Of a DNA stretch of 64,000 nt, positions 27,306 to 37,691 are shown piece after piece (positions within the stretch are counted from its first letter, which is position 1; each line of letters starts with the position of its first letter). The position numbers and the translations under genes were made by a program. The notes below the pieces were generated by a model, which searched no databases, was not told the DNA's origin, and worked only from the letters and a program-made list of their open reading frames with translations. Source of the DNA: JACCZX01 sp963807155. GTDB lineage: Bacteria; Pseudomonadota; Gammaproteobacteria; Burkholderiales; Burkholderiaceae_F. The DNA lies in the NCBI GenBank assembly GCA_963807155.1, contig CAWEAZ010000053.1:1-64000 (forward strand), given 5' to 3'.

Positions 27306-28226
27306 ATGGCAGACAAACGACGCAAAGCATCAGCGGCGAAGGCGCGTGCCCTGTCGCTGCATATCGGACTTAACACAGTGAGTGCTTCCGCCTACGGCGG
27401 CTGGGACGGACCGCTCGCGGCGTGCGAATTCGACGCGAACGACTTGGCGGCACTTGCGCGTAAGCAGGGCATGAAGGTCAGCATGCTGCTTACCAAGAAA
27501 GGGACACGCAACAACACGTTGGCCGGCATCCGCAACGCCGCCAAGTCATTGCGCGCGGGCGACCTTTTCTTTCTTACGTTCTCCGGTCATGGCGGGCAGG
27601 TGCCTGACGTCACTGGCGACGAGGCGGACAAGCAGGATGAAACGTGGTGTCTGTATGACGGCCAGCTGATCGACGACGAGTTGTATTTCGAACTCAGTCG
27701 CTTCGCTGCGGGCGTGCGTATCCTCGTGCTATCGGATAGCTGTCACTCCGGCACCGTCACGCGCGCTCGTCGACCGAATGCGGACACCGTCTCTCTGGTA
27801 ACCGGCCGTTCGAAAATGATGCCCTTCGAGGTGGGTCGGCGTGTCTACGCGCAGCACCAGGCGTTCTACGACAAACTTCAGAACGACGTTGCCAAGTCGG
27901 CCGGCAAGGCCAGCATCGCCGATCCCGATGCGGTGCTATCGAACCTTAGCGTCAGCAGCGGTCGCGTGAGTGCGATCGTGCGCAAATTCAAAGCGGCGGT
28001 GATCCTAATCTCGGGCTGCCAGGACAACCAGACGTCGCTGGACGGCGACCACAACGGCGCTTTCACCGGGCAGCTGTTGCAGGTGTGGAACCTCGGCGCC
28101 TTCCAAGGTAACTACGCGAGCTTTCATGCCGCGATCCGAGCCGGCATGCCGCCGGGACAGACGCCCAACCTGTACCTGCTGGGCGACGTGGCGCGCTTCG
28201 TCGCGCAGCGTCCGTTCACGGTCTGA
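27306..28226 (+). CDS. Caspase-fold (C14, metacaspase-like) protease
   Basis: 306 residues, start after GGAGAGCGTGC. The p20-like domain shows LSLHIGLNTVS, LAACEFDANDLAALA, the catalytic His95 in FLTFSGHGGQVPD and the catalytic Cys146 in VLSDSCHSGT, with acidic residues nearby as in metacaspases, which cut after Arg or Lys. ISGCQDNQTSLDGDHNGAFTGQLL supplies the second-half active-site loop. No signal peptide; cytoplasmic. It is the first gene of the plus-strand operon, divergent from TIR-CHASE2. A TIR-made nucleotide activating a caspase-like protease is known in type IV Thoeris; that this pair works so is inference. Confidence 0.93.
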   Translation: MADKRRKASAAKARALSLHIGLNTVSASAYGGWDGPLAACEFDANDLAALARKQGMKVSMLLTKKGTRNNTLAGIRNAAKSLRAGDLFFLTFSGHGGQVPDVTGDEADKQDETWCLYDGQLIDDELYFELSRFAAGVRILVLSDSCHSGTVTRARRPNADTVSLVTGRSKMMPFEVGRRVYAQHQAFYDKLQNDVAKSAGKASIADPDAVLSNLSVSSGRVSAIVRKFKAAVILISGCQDNQTSLDGDHNGAFTGQLLQVWNLGAFQGNYASFHAAIRAGMPPGQTPNLYLLGDVARFVAQRPFTV

Positions 28227-28234
28227 GCGCTTGC

Positions 28235-29152
28235 GTGCTGAGCATCAAGAATCATCAGCTGGTCGGCGATGGCGTGAGCTTCCGCGCTACGCCGAATCAC
28301 GGCGGCGAGTTGAAAGCGCGCTACCTCGTGTTCCATTACACAGCGGGACGGTCGGCCGAGAGTTCGGTCGAGTCGCTGTGCACACGTAAGCCGCAGGGCA
28401 ACGCGTCGGCGCATCTAGTGCTGGCGCGCGATGGGCGCATCGTGCAACTCGTGCCTTTTAACATCGTCGCCTGGCATGCTGGGGTGAGCCAGTGGAACGG
28501 CGTGGTGGGCCTGAACCAAGCGTCGATTGGTATCGAGATGGACAATGCGGGTGCAATGAGCCGCGTCGGCGACAAGTTCGTAGCCTGGTTCGGCAAGGAG
28601 TACGCCGCCAGCGAGGTCATGCTCGCCGAGCACAAGCATGGCGGTGGCGTGCGACCGTGGCATGCCTACACCGAAGTGCAGATCGAACGTGCGCTCGAGC
28701 TAGCCGAACTGCTGGTCAACCATTACCGGCTGGAAGATGTGCTTGGCCACGAAGACATTGCGCGCGGACGCAAACAAGACCCAGGGCCTGCGTTTCCCCT
28801 CGCGTCGATCGCCAGCTGCGCGCTCGGTCGCACCAGCGATGTGCCCACGCGCTACGTGGTCACGGCGGAGACGCTCAACATTCGGAAAGGCCCCGGTGCG
28901 TCGTTCGATCCGGTGGCACCGCCTCTGAAAAAAGGCGCGGTGGTCTTGCTGCTGCAACCCGCTGACCGCTGGAGCAAGGTCGAAGTCGAAGGGCCCACCG
29001 ACATCGAAGGGTGGGTCAACAACACGTTTTATCGCGCGCACGGCCGCCGTGACGCGTCAACGTGGCGCGATGAAAAAGGGCGCCGTGAAGAAAGCGCCGA
29101 AGAAGCCGTCCGCTCGCAAACGCTCAGCGCGCGCTCGTCGCTAAGGTCACAA
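28235..29152 (+). CDS. N-acetylmuramoyl-L-alanine amidase with SH3 domain; Lys/Arg-rich tail in shifted frame
   Basis: GTG start nine bases after the caspase stop. Amidase_2 fold: YLVFHYTAGRSAESS, ASAHLVLARDGRIVQLVP, VAWHAG, SIGIEMDNAG and VLGHEDIARGRKQDPGPAF supply the zinc His residues and Glu of AmpD/PGRP-like enzymes that cut the MurNAc-L-Ala bond. A bacterial SH3 domain follows (TAETLNIRKGPGASFDPV ... VEGPTDIEGWVN). After about 29050 the frame runs on into the next gene to 29440, whereas the adjacent frame (one extra base) ends at 29152 with a basic tail (MKKGAVKKAPKKPSARKR) just before the next ribosome site. I take 29152 as the true end. No signal peptide is visible, so it may be released or act on internalised fragments. 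Confidence 0.82.
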
Positions 29153-29162
29153 GGAACTACTG

Positions 29163-32100
29163 ATGGCAACAACCGCTGCACAGCCGATCGTCTTTATCGT
29201 GCCCGGCCAGGAGCAGCCGACCCGAACGCGAGGCGCAGCGCCTGCGCCGCTGCCGGCCGGGCTGACGAATGGTGTTCTGAAGCAATCAGTACGCGTTGGT
29301 GCGCAGCGCGGCGCCAGCGGTCAAGTGCGCGTCACTGCCGTGCCGGGCGAGGACGTCGTGGTGCTGCACATCGCGGGCGGGCCGGCACTGACTCTGCATC
29401 CCGAAAACGCGCGCGACTTGATGCTTGCTCAGCAAGGTGAGATCAAGCGAACGCGCGGCGCGCGCGGTGTCGATCAGCCAGGGCCTAACGAAATACAAGT
29501 GCCGGCGCAATTGCGTTGGCGTGGCCTGGAGCAAGGCGCTCCCACCCGCGGTGCCGCCCGCGGCTTCCTGGGCGACGTGTTGCTGTCGGCGATCGAGGTC
29601 GTCACGGGAGTTGGCAAGGGCAAGGCGGCCGATTTTGTCGTGACGAAGGCGGTGCAACACGTCGACGATCAAGTCACCGCTGGCCTCTATGCGCTTGCAC
29701 GCGAGTCGCTACCAAAGCTCAAGGGCACTGGCACGCCACTCGTGCAGGCACCGGCCGCGCAGGATGGCGGCCCGTTGCTCGTGTTCGTGCACGGTACGTT
29801 CTCAACGACCGCCAGCTCGTTCGGCAAGCTGTGGTCACAGCATCCGCAGCATGTGAGCGCACTGTTCACCAAATATTCCGGCCGGGTCTATGGGCTCGAG
29901 CATCCGACGCTTGGCGTGAGCCCGATACACAACGCGCTGGCGCTGGCTCGCGCTTGCCCGAAGGGCGTGCGCCTGCATCTCGTGACGCATTCGCGCGGCG
30001 GGCTGGTCGCCGAAGTGCTGGCGCGCATCTGCGCGAACCCGAAGTTGAGCACTGAAGATTTGGCGTTCTTCAAGGGAGCTGAGTACAAGGCGCAGCGCGA
30101 CGCACTGAGCTCACTCGCGGACGAGGTGCGTAAACGCAAGATCGTGGTCGAACGCATCGTGCGCGTGGCATGTCCCGCGCGCGGCACGCTGCTCGCCTCC
30201 AAGCGGCTGGACGCTTACCTGTCGGTGTTCAAGTGGACGCTGGAACTGGCCAGCATTCCGGTGGCGCCCGTACTCGTGGAATTTCTTGGCGAAGTGGCGC
30301 AGCGCCGTGCAGACCCCGAGAAGATTCCGGGCCTCGCGGCGCAGATCCCCAACAGCCCGCTGGTGCGCTGGCTGCATGCGGTCGACGAAGCGATTCCCGG
30401 CGACTTGCGCGTCGTGGCGGGCGACATCGAGGGCGACTCGGTTACATCGTGGTTAAAGACACTGCTGGCGGACGCCTTCTACTGGACCGACAACGACTTG
30501 GTGGTTCAGACGCGCTCGATGTATGGCGGCGCTCCACGCAAGGCTGGCGCGACGTTTGTGCTCGACCAGGGTGGCAAGGTTTCGCACTTCAACTATTTCA
30601 GCAACGAGCGCACGGCCGAAGCCATTGTCAACGCGATAACGCAGGACACGCCCGCCGGTTTTCGCGTCATCGGGCCGTTGTCGTGGTCGGGCGAATCGTC
30701 CACCGGCGTGCGTGGCCGCAAGCGTGGAGCCGATGACGGCAAACCAGCGAGCGACAAGCCTGCGGTGTTCGTACTGCCCGGCATCCTCGGCAGCAACCTG
30801 AAGGTCAAAGGCAAACGCATCTGGCTTGGCTGGCGCCTGATCAACGGCCTGAAGCAGCTCGACTACACCGGCCGGCCCGATGGCGTCGAGCCCGACGGGC
30901 CGATCGGTATGAGCTATGACGATCTGGGCGAATACCTGGCGAAAACGCACGAGGTCATCGAGTTCGCGTTCGATTGGCGCCGTCCGATAGAGGAGGAAGC
31001 GCGGCGCCTGGCAGACGCGGTGGAAGCGGCGCTCGACGCACGTGCGGCGAACGGGATGCCGGTGCGCTTGCTCGCTCACTCGATGGGCGGCGTGCTCGCG
31101 CGCACGATGCAGCTCGAAAAACCGAAAGTCTGGCAGCGCATGATGGCGCACCCCGAAGCGCGCTTGTTGATGCTTGGCACGCCGAACGGCGGTTCATGGG
31201 CGCCGATGCAGGTGCTATCAGGCGACGACACCTTCGGCAATTTGCTGGTGACGTTCGGCGCACCGTTCCAGGATGGCAGCGCGCGCGCATTGATGGCGAG
31301 ATTTCCTGGATTCATTCAACTGCAGGCAGCGCTGCTCGATAACAAGCTCGCGCTCGACAAGCACGCGACGTGGCAGGCGCTCGCCGACGAGGATGTCAAG
31401 CGCGTCCGTGAGAACAGCTGGTGGCACCACGAAGGACTGCAGATCGAGGCGTACACCTGGGGCGTGCCACCGCAGGACGTGCTCGACCAAGCGGTGGCGC
31501 TGCGAAAGCGCCTTGATGCACAGGTCTCGCGCGATCTGCCCGCGTTCAAGGACAAGCTGAAGCTCGTCGTTGGCAAGGCGCGCTTTACGCCCGATGGCTA
31601 CGAGATTGGTAACGAAGGGCTGGTCTATCTCGATGCGGCGGATGACGGCGACGGCCGCGTGACAGCGCCAAGTGCGCTGCTGCCCGGCGTGCGCACTTGG
31701 CAACTCGACTGCGAGCATGGCACCTTGCCCGACAAGAAGTCAGCCTTCGAGGCTTACTTACAACTGCTCGAGATCGGCACCACCAATCTGTTAACGCCGC
31801 TTGCCGAGGCGCCACGCGCGCGCGGCGCGGCGGCGGCTCAAACCGCGCACGTGCGGAGCCGGCCCTCACGCACACGGGTCACGGGCCCGCCACCGGACAA
31901 CGCACACGAGCTGCTGACACTCGACAGTCAGCAGCCGATCGCGGGTCCCGCAGCGCGCGGCGCCGCGCTGCAAGTCACGGTGATCAATGGCGACCTTCGC
32001 TTCATCCGCCAGCCACTGCTGATCGGCCACTATCGATCGCTACGTTTGTCGGGCACCGAGGCCGTGATGAACGGACTGATCGGCGGCGCGATGGAGGAAT

Positions 32101-34800
32101 CGCTGAAGATCGGGCTGTATCCGGTGCCGACTGGCACACATCAGGTGTTCGTCAACACGCAGGCCGATCCGGACAATCCGTGGCAACCGCCGCGGCCCGA
32201 AGCGGTGGTCGTAGTGGGCCTCGGAGCGGAAGGAGAACTATCCCCCACCGATCTCGTGCATACGGTGCGCCAGGCGACGATCGCATGGGCGCGACGAATG
32301 GCCGAGACGAACGCAGACGCTCCGGCACTCTTCGAGATCGCAGCGACGCTGATCGGCAGCGGCGGCACTGGCATTACGGTGGGCCAGTCGGCCCAACTCG
32401 TCGCGCAAGGCGTGCGCGAGGCCGACGATCGCCTGCGCGAGGCGAACGAGAACGAAACCAAGGAACGCGAGGGCGACCGCAAGCGGCCGGTCCGCCGATG
32501 GCCGCGTGTCGGCCACCTGTACCTGATCGAGCTGTATCTCGATCGCGCGACCGAAGCCTGGCGTTCATTGCAGGTGCAGAACACGGCCGCACCCGGCCGT
32601 TATGCCGTCACCGACGTCATACGCTCCGGCACCGGCGCAATGCGGCGTCCGCTCGACGCGACCTATCGCGGTGTCGATTACGACTTCATCACGGCCGTCA
32701 CGCGGTCAGGCCCGCACGACGACGCGATGATTGCCTACACGCTGGACACCAAGCGTGCGCGCACCGAAGTGCGCGCTCAAGCCACGCAAGGACCGCTGTT
32801 GCGCGAGCTGGTGGCCAGTGCGTCGAACGACCAGAACACCGATCGGCGCATCGGCCGAACGCTGTTTCAATTGCTGGTACCCGTCGAGATGGAACCGTTC
32901 CTTGGCGGTACCACTGAGATGGTGATAGAGCTTGACAGTGGCACAGCCGGCATCCCCTGGGAGTTGCTCGACACAGATACAGGCGCGGGCAGCCGCGATC
33001 GTCCGCCCTGGGCAATCCGCGCCAAGCTGCTGCGCAAACTGCAGACCGCCGAGTTTCGTCAGAACGTGGTGGACGCCGACGCCGATGCGAGCGTGCTCGT
33101 GATCGGCGAGCCGAAATGCGACAGCCAGTACCCGCGCCTGGCCGGCGCTCGCAACGAGGCCAATGCGGTGACCGAGCGCTTAAAGACGCTCGGCGCACAA
33201 CAGGTGAAAGCGCTGATCAGCCCCGACGACCCGGAGCAGTTCGGTGCGGACGCACTGACTGTCATCAATGCATTGATGGAGCGCGACTGGCGCATCGTGC
33301 ACATCGCCGGCCATGGCGAGCCGCCCGAGATGGCTGGGGCCCGTACCGAAGAAGCGTGGCGACCCGGCGCAGCAACTCGTCAACCCGCGGGGCGTAGTGC
33401 TCTCAGGTGATTCGTTCCTCGGCACGCGCGAGATTCACAACATGCGCGCGGTGCCGGAATTGGTGTTTATCAATTGCTGCCATTTGGCCGCACGAAATCC
33501 GAGCGAGGTGCTCAGCTGCACCTACGATCGGTCGCGCTTTGCCGCGAACGTCGCCGAAGAACTTATCAAGATCGGCGTGCGCTGCGTCATCGCTGCGGGA
33601 TGGGCGGTGGAGGACGGTCCGGCAATGACCTTCGCAACAACCTTCTATGAGGCATTGCTTGGCGGCCGCCGCTTCATCGATGCCGTGGCTGATGCTCGCA
33701 CTGCCGCGCATGCACAGGGAGGCAACACCTGGGGCGCTTACCAGTGCTACGGCGATCCGGACTGGTCATTCCGCCGCGGCGTTGGCGACGCACAGCACAC
33801 CGCGCCACCACTGGCCGATGAGTTTGCCGGCGTCGCGTCGCCGGTCGCGCTGACGCTTGCGCTCGAGTCATTGGCCATCAAGAGCCAATACCAAAGGGCG
33901 CGTAAAGAGTCCCAGCGCGAGAAGATCCGCCACCTCGAAGAACGATTCGGCCCGCTGTGGGGCGGCATGGGCGCGGTGGCCGAGGCCTTTGGGGTGGCGT
34001 GGGCCGAAACAAAAGACTTCGCGATGGCGATCGCGTGGTACCGGAAAGCGCTTGCTGCCAACGATGGCAGCGCGTCGATCAAGGCATCCGAACAACTCGG
34101 TAATCTGCGCTCGCGACTTGCGTTGGAGGGTGTGCAGCAAGCGCGCAAGCAGAACGCCAAGGTCAATGCGGCGCAACTGGATGAGGCGCGCGCCGAGATC
34201 AGGGCCGCGCTCGACTTGCTCGAGGGGCTCACCAAGTTGCAGCCGTCGATCGAACGCGAAGACCTGTGCGGTTCGGCCTGGAAGCGACTTGCGCTGCTCG
34301 AAGCGATTGCCGGGCGGTCGGACAAGGAGTTGGCCGCCATCAACAACATGAAGGCGTCGTATGCACGGGCGGAAACACTCGCGCGCGCCAGCAATCACGC
34401 CGAACTGTTTTATCCGGCGCTGAACCGAATGGCCGCGGAGCTGATTGTCGATGCCGGAAAGAAAGGCTGGCGCAAGTTCGACCCCAATTTGCTCGCCGAA
34501 GTGCGCGACAGCCTGGCGGCGAAGGCACGAGACGATCCCGATTTCTGGAGCTTTGTCGGCGTCATCGAGTTGCGCATGTACATCGCGATTGCACACCAAC
34601 GTCTTGCCGCCGATCAACCCGAGATCGAGCGGGAATTCGAGGAACTTTTCGCCCGCGTCAGCGCTGCTTCGATGTGGAGCTCCGTCGCTGATCAAGCGTC
34701 GTTCGTGCTGCCCAGGTACGCCGCACGCGCGCCCGTCGCGGAGGCTCGCGCCGCCCGCGCACTGCTGGCGAGACTGGAAACGTATAGCCGAACGAGTTGA
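29163..34800 (+). pseudogene. Giant alpha/beta-hydrolase - LCAT-like lipase - CHAT protease - TPR-like protein, one frameshift
   Basis: ATG 29163 follows AAGGAAC. The first frame (1415 residues) and a second (33313-34800) join when one G of the run at 33336-33339 is removed (HGEPPEMAGPVPKKRGD), giving about 1878 residues. Order: N-terminal region; hydrolase 1 (LLVFVHGTFSTTASS near 203, HSRGG near 276); LCAT-like lipase (VFVLPGILGSNLKV near 535, FAFDWRRP, LAHSMGGVLAR near 639, LGTPNGGSW); a linker; CHAT protease from about 1200 (IPWELLD, SVLVIGEP, His in VHIAGHGE near 1380, Cys in VFINCCHLA); and a helical TPR-like end. CHAT is a caspase/separase-clan protease domain. Two lipase-like modules joined to one protease are highly unusual. 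Cytoplasmic by lack of a leader. Confidence 0.85.
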
Positions 34801-34867
34801 TATTGGCGGGCCTGGCGTGCCGAATATTCGCGTTGACACCGAAACGACCGCGGCGGATCGTTGCGGC

Positions 34868-35500
34868 ATGACGATTTTCATCAGCTACCGCAGAGAGCCC
34901 GATCAATACGTTGCGGGACACCTGAGTCGCGATTTGCGCGCTGTGTTTGGCGAGTCACAAGTAATCCGCGACAAGGAAAGCATCGCCGGTGGAGTGTCGT
35001 GGAAGCAGTATGTGTTGAAGAAGATCGGCAAGAGCTCTGTTCTGCTCGTGCTGATTGGTAAGGACTGGAGCAACGTCCGTGACACATCCGGTGCGCGAAG
35101 GCTCGATAAGCTCGACGATCCGCTACGCCTGGAAATAGGAGACGCTTTACGCGATGGCGCGTCGATCATTCCGCTGCTGCTTGAAGATGCACAAATGCCG
35201 GCGGCTGCTGAGTTGCCGCCACAGCTAACCATGCTGGCCGAGCTGAAGGCGCTTGATTTGCGCGATGGCGATTGGGAAGAGGATGTCGCACGGCTCGTGC
35301 AACGTCTGGAAAGTCTCGGAACGAAACGTATCGGCCGGACGGCCAGACGAGTCGCGATCGGCGGTCTTGTCGCCTCCGCGCTGACGGCATTAATGGTGAT
35401 GGCTCTGACAGCGGCGCAACAGCCGGTCCCCAAAGTTGACTCGTCCTTGACTGAGTCCTCTATACCGCCTGCTGCAATCCAAGCCGCACTACGATCCTAG
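34868..35500 (+). CDS. TIR-domain protein with C-terminal membrane segment
   Basis: 210 residues from ATG 34868; longer in-frame starts from 34445 overlap the CHAT gene. TIR domain: MTIFISYRREPDQYVAGHLS, VIRDKESIAGGVSWKQYV, VLLVLIGKDWSNV and DDPLRLEIGDAL with the presumed catalytic Glu89. One membrane helix at about 160-185 (RVAIGGLVASALTALMVMAL) and a short polar periplasmic tail. Lies 67 bases after the CHAT gene on the same strand, so it probably ends that operon. Compared with TIR-CHASE2, the TIR type is similar but no sensor follows. Confidence 0.9.
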   Translation: MTIFISYRREPDQYVAGHLSRDLRAVFGESQVIRDKESIAGGVSWKQYVLKKIGKSSVLLVLIGKDWSNVRDTSGARRLDKLDDPLRLEIGDALRDGASIIPLLLEDAQMPAAAELPPQLTMLAELKALDLRDGDWEEDVARLVQRLESLGTKRIGRTARRVAIGGLVASALTALMVMALTAAQQPVPKVDSSLTESSIPPAAIQAALRS

Positions 35501-35564
35501 GCACGCCTCAGGACTTCTTCCGTGAGAGGAGGTTGCGATGAGCGACGGCGGCTGGCGAATTCGC

Positions 35565-35705
35565 TCAGTCGGGGAACATTCCGAGCATCGCGGCCAGCGC
35601 TAGGTACTGCATCAACAACAGCAGCATCGCGATGCCCCACACCAGCAGTACCACCCGCGCCCATCCCGGCAAGAGGCGCTTCTCGCTGGCAGGTGGCTTC
35701 GACAT
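35565..35705 (-). CDS. Possible 46-residue membrane protein
   Basis: ATG 35705 opens MSKPPASEKRLLPGW followed by one long hydrophobic helix (ARVVLLVWGIAMLLLLMQYL) and ends FPD. No clear ribosome site, and the gene is antisense to the TIR/membrane-protein operon, so it might be chance. The basic N-terminus before a clean helix is typical of real small membrane proteins. No family known. Confidence 0.4.
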   Translation of the reverse strand: MSKPPASEKRLLPGWARVVLLVWGIAMLLLLMQYLALAAMLGMFPD

Positions 35706-35786
35706 AGTGCGCACGGACGGAAGTGGCGAAACTAGGGCGCACTGTGCACCCGGCCGCAGTATCCGACAACCGCCGAGGGGGTGAGC

Positions 35787-37424
35787 ATGGGAGCGAATGC
35801 ACCGGGCGAGTTGATACATGCGATCACGACCGCCGTGCTCGCCTCGTTTATCGTGACCTGGGTCTTGCTGGCTGGCTATCGGCGTGCCGTCGCGCGCACC
35901 ATGCGTACCGCGTCGGCGCAGGCCGTACGCGCACCGTCCATTGAGTCACCGGTCGCGCCGCCCGCGCCGCTGGTGCGCCCGGCAATCGACGCATCGACGA
36001 CGCGACGACGACTGGCGCTGGTCTATGGCGCGGCTTTCGGCCTGTCGGCGCTGATGCTTGCGCTGCCGCTCACCTGGAAAATCGTCCAGGAGTCAGGCGC
36101 CGAGTCGTGGCCCGGTCTGCTCGCCAATTGGATGACGATCTGGGCTCCGTCCATTGTCTTGGTCTGTGCCCTGCTGGCCGCAAGCCGGCGCTCAACGATC
36201 GTCGCGCTGATCGCTGTATGGTTGCTGGTCGTGTTGTCGGCCACCGCGCTTCCCGCACTCGTCAGATTGTTGGCCGGCAATTACTCGATGGCGGGCTTGG
36301 GAGCCAATGCTTGGCAAGCCTCGGGGCTGTTTCTAATCAACGCAATACCGCCGCTGGCGCTCGTCTACATCACCGGCCGGCGTCGTGTGCGCAACGTACT
36401 GCCCATCGTTCTGGTCATGGCGCTACTGCTGAGCTTTCTGCTCCTCGGCTTCAACCGCTGGCAGATGGCGAATGTGCAGGACATCTCCACTGCGAACCCG
36501 ATACTTATGTGGCTGGTGACGAATATCGGAGCGTTTGCCGGACCGGCTCTGCTATTCCTGTTGTTAAGCGTTCCGGTCGGCCTTCTCGCATGGTGGCTGT
36601 TGCTGCATCTGGAGCGCCGGCACCAGGAGCACGGATTCAGCAACATGCAACTGGTGGTTGACGCGTGGTGGGCGATCATCGTTGCCAGTCACCTTGTTTC
36701 GCAATGGAGCGACGGTGCTGCCACGGCGCTCTTTGTCAGTGGCGCCGCGTTTGCGATCTACTGGATCACCGTGCGCGTGGGCCTGCGCGCCGCTGGGCTT
36801 GGCGCTCGAGCCGGCGGCCCGACGATGCTGCTGCTGCGTGTCTTCGGCTTCCAGAAGCGCACTGAAAGGCTGTTCGACCGCGTGGCCGAACGCTGGCGCT
36901 TCGAAGGGCCGGTTGCGATGATTGCCGGTGCCGACCTCGCATTGCGTTCGGTGGATGTCGACGAGGTGCTCGCCTTCGTGCGCGGCGAGATTGAATCGCG
37001 CTATGTCTCCGGTGCCACCGATCTAGCTAGTCGGCTGCAAGCGCTCGATGCCGGAGTCGATCCTGACGGACGCTTTCGCGTCGGCGAGTTCTTTTGTTTC
37101 GACAACACCTGGCGGCCGGCGCTGCGCTCGCTGGTCGAACGCGCGGGCGTGGTGCTGATGGATCTGCGTGGATTCACCAAGGCCAATGCGGGCTGCGTCT
37201 TTGAACTCGAACAGCTGAAGGCTTTGGGCGCGGTTGGCCGTTGCGTGTTTGTCATGGACTCGACTACCGACCGCGCGCTGGTGGAGACCAGCCTCGCTCT
37301 CACATCCGGCGCATCGGAGCAGCCAGCCTGGATCATGATGAAGCGCGAAGCGGCTGCAATGCCGGAGCTGTGGCGTGAGCTAACGCAGCGAGGTGGCGTG
37401 GCACTCGCAGCAGCTGTCGTATAG
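35787..37424 (+). CDS. Polytopic membrane protein with cytosolic Rossmann-like (possibly TIR-like) domain
   Basis: 545 residues from ATG 35787 (GAGGGGG site). One N-terminal helix, an Ala/Pro linker, then about seven or eight membrane helices to about residue 330 (for example PIVLVMALLLSFLLLGFN, FAGPALLFLLLSVPVGLLAWW). The C-terminal 200 residues are soluble: LLLRVFGFQKRTERLFDRVAERW, VAMIAGADLALRSVDVDEVL, FCFDNTWRPALRSLVERAGVVLMDLRGFTKAN, and ALGAVGRCVFVMDSTTDRAL, an alternating strand-helix pattern. I do not recognise a named family; a TIR- or SLOG-like fold is plausible. Same strand as the caspase-CHAT-TIR operon, 287 bases downstream. Confidence 0.8.
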   Translation: MGANAPGELIHAITTAVLASFIVTWVLLAGYRRAVARTMRTASAQAVRAPSIESPVAPPAPLVRPAIDASTTRRRLALVYGAAFGLSALMLALPLTWKIVQESGAESWPGLLANWMTIWAPSIVLVCALLAASRRSTIVALIAVWLLVVLSATALPALVRLLAGNYSMAGLGANAWQASGLFLINAIPPLALVYITGRRRVRNVLPIVLVMALLLSFLLLGFNRWQMANVQDISTANPILMWLVTNIGAFAGPALLFLLLSVPVGLLAWWLLLHLERRHQEHGFSNMQLVVDAWWAIIVASHLVSQWSDGAATALFVSGAAFAIYWITVRVGLRAAGLGARAGGPTMLLLRVFGFQKRTERLFDRVAERWRFEGPVAMIAGADLALRSVDVDEVLAFVRGEIESRYVSGATDLASRLQALDAGVDPDGRFRVGEFFCFDNTWRPALRSLVERAGVVLMDLRGFTKANAGCVFELEQLKALGAVGRCVFVMDSTTDRALVETSLALTSGASEQPAWIMMKREAAAMPELWRELTQRGGVALAAAVV

Positions 37425-37441
37425 CAACTCCAAACAATCGA

Positions 37442-37467
37442 GTCCGCTTCCGACCCGTTGCAGACAT
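37442..37467. repeat. GTCCGCT...GCAGACA imperfect palindromic element, copy 1
   Basis: GTCCGCTTCCGACCCGTTGC followed by AGACAT, in the 267-base gap between the membrane protein and the next gene. Twenty of 25 positions match copy 2 at 38734. The end sequences GTCCGC and GCAGAC are near inverted repeats. The rest of this gap holds no gene that I can support. Confidence 0.55.
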
Positions 37468-37691
37468 CGAGGTGGTCATGGAGCAGACGTGCAATTTGAG
37501 ATCGGTAGCGGAGGCCTAGCGTTTCATATGAGTGGCACACACCGCTGCCGCAGATGATATGAAGCGAGCCAACCGCCCGCCCGCTGTTTTGTCCGCGATG
37601 CTGACGATGCCGCACTTGTCCCAATGATCGCCGTCGCCTCGGCGCGGTCGGCGGGCTTGACGGGTCCTAAGCGGCGGCGGACACGCAGGGA

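Noticed and set aside
31697..32917. 406-residue plus-strand ORF inside the CHAT gene
   Set aside because: Arg/Ala-rich shadow of the correct frame, which carries continuous domain sequence.
33868..34881. 337-residue minus-strand ORF
   Set aside because: Antisense to the TPR-like end of the CHAT protein; no motifs.
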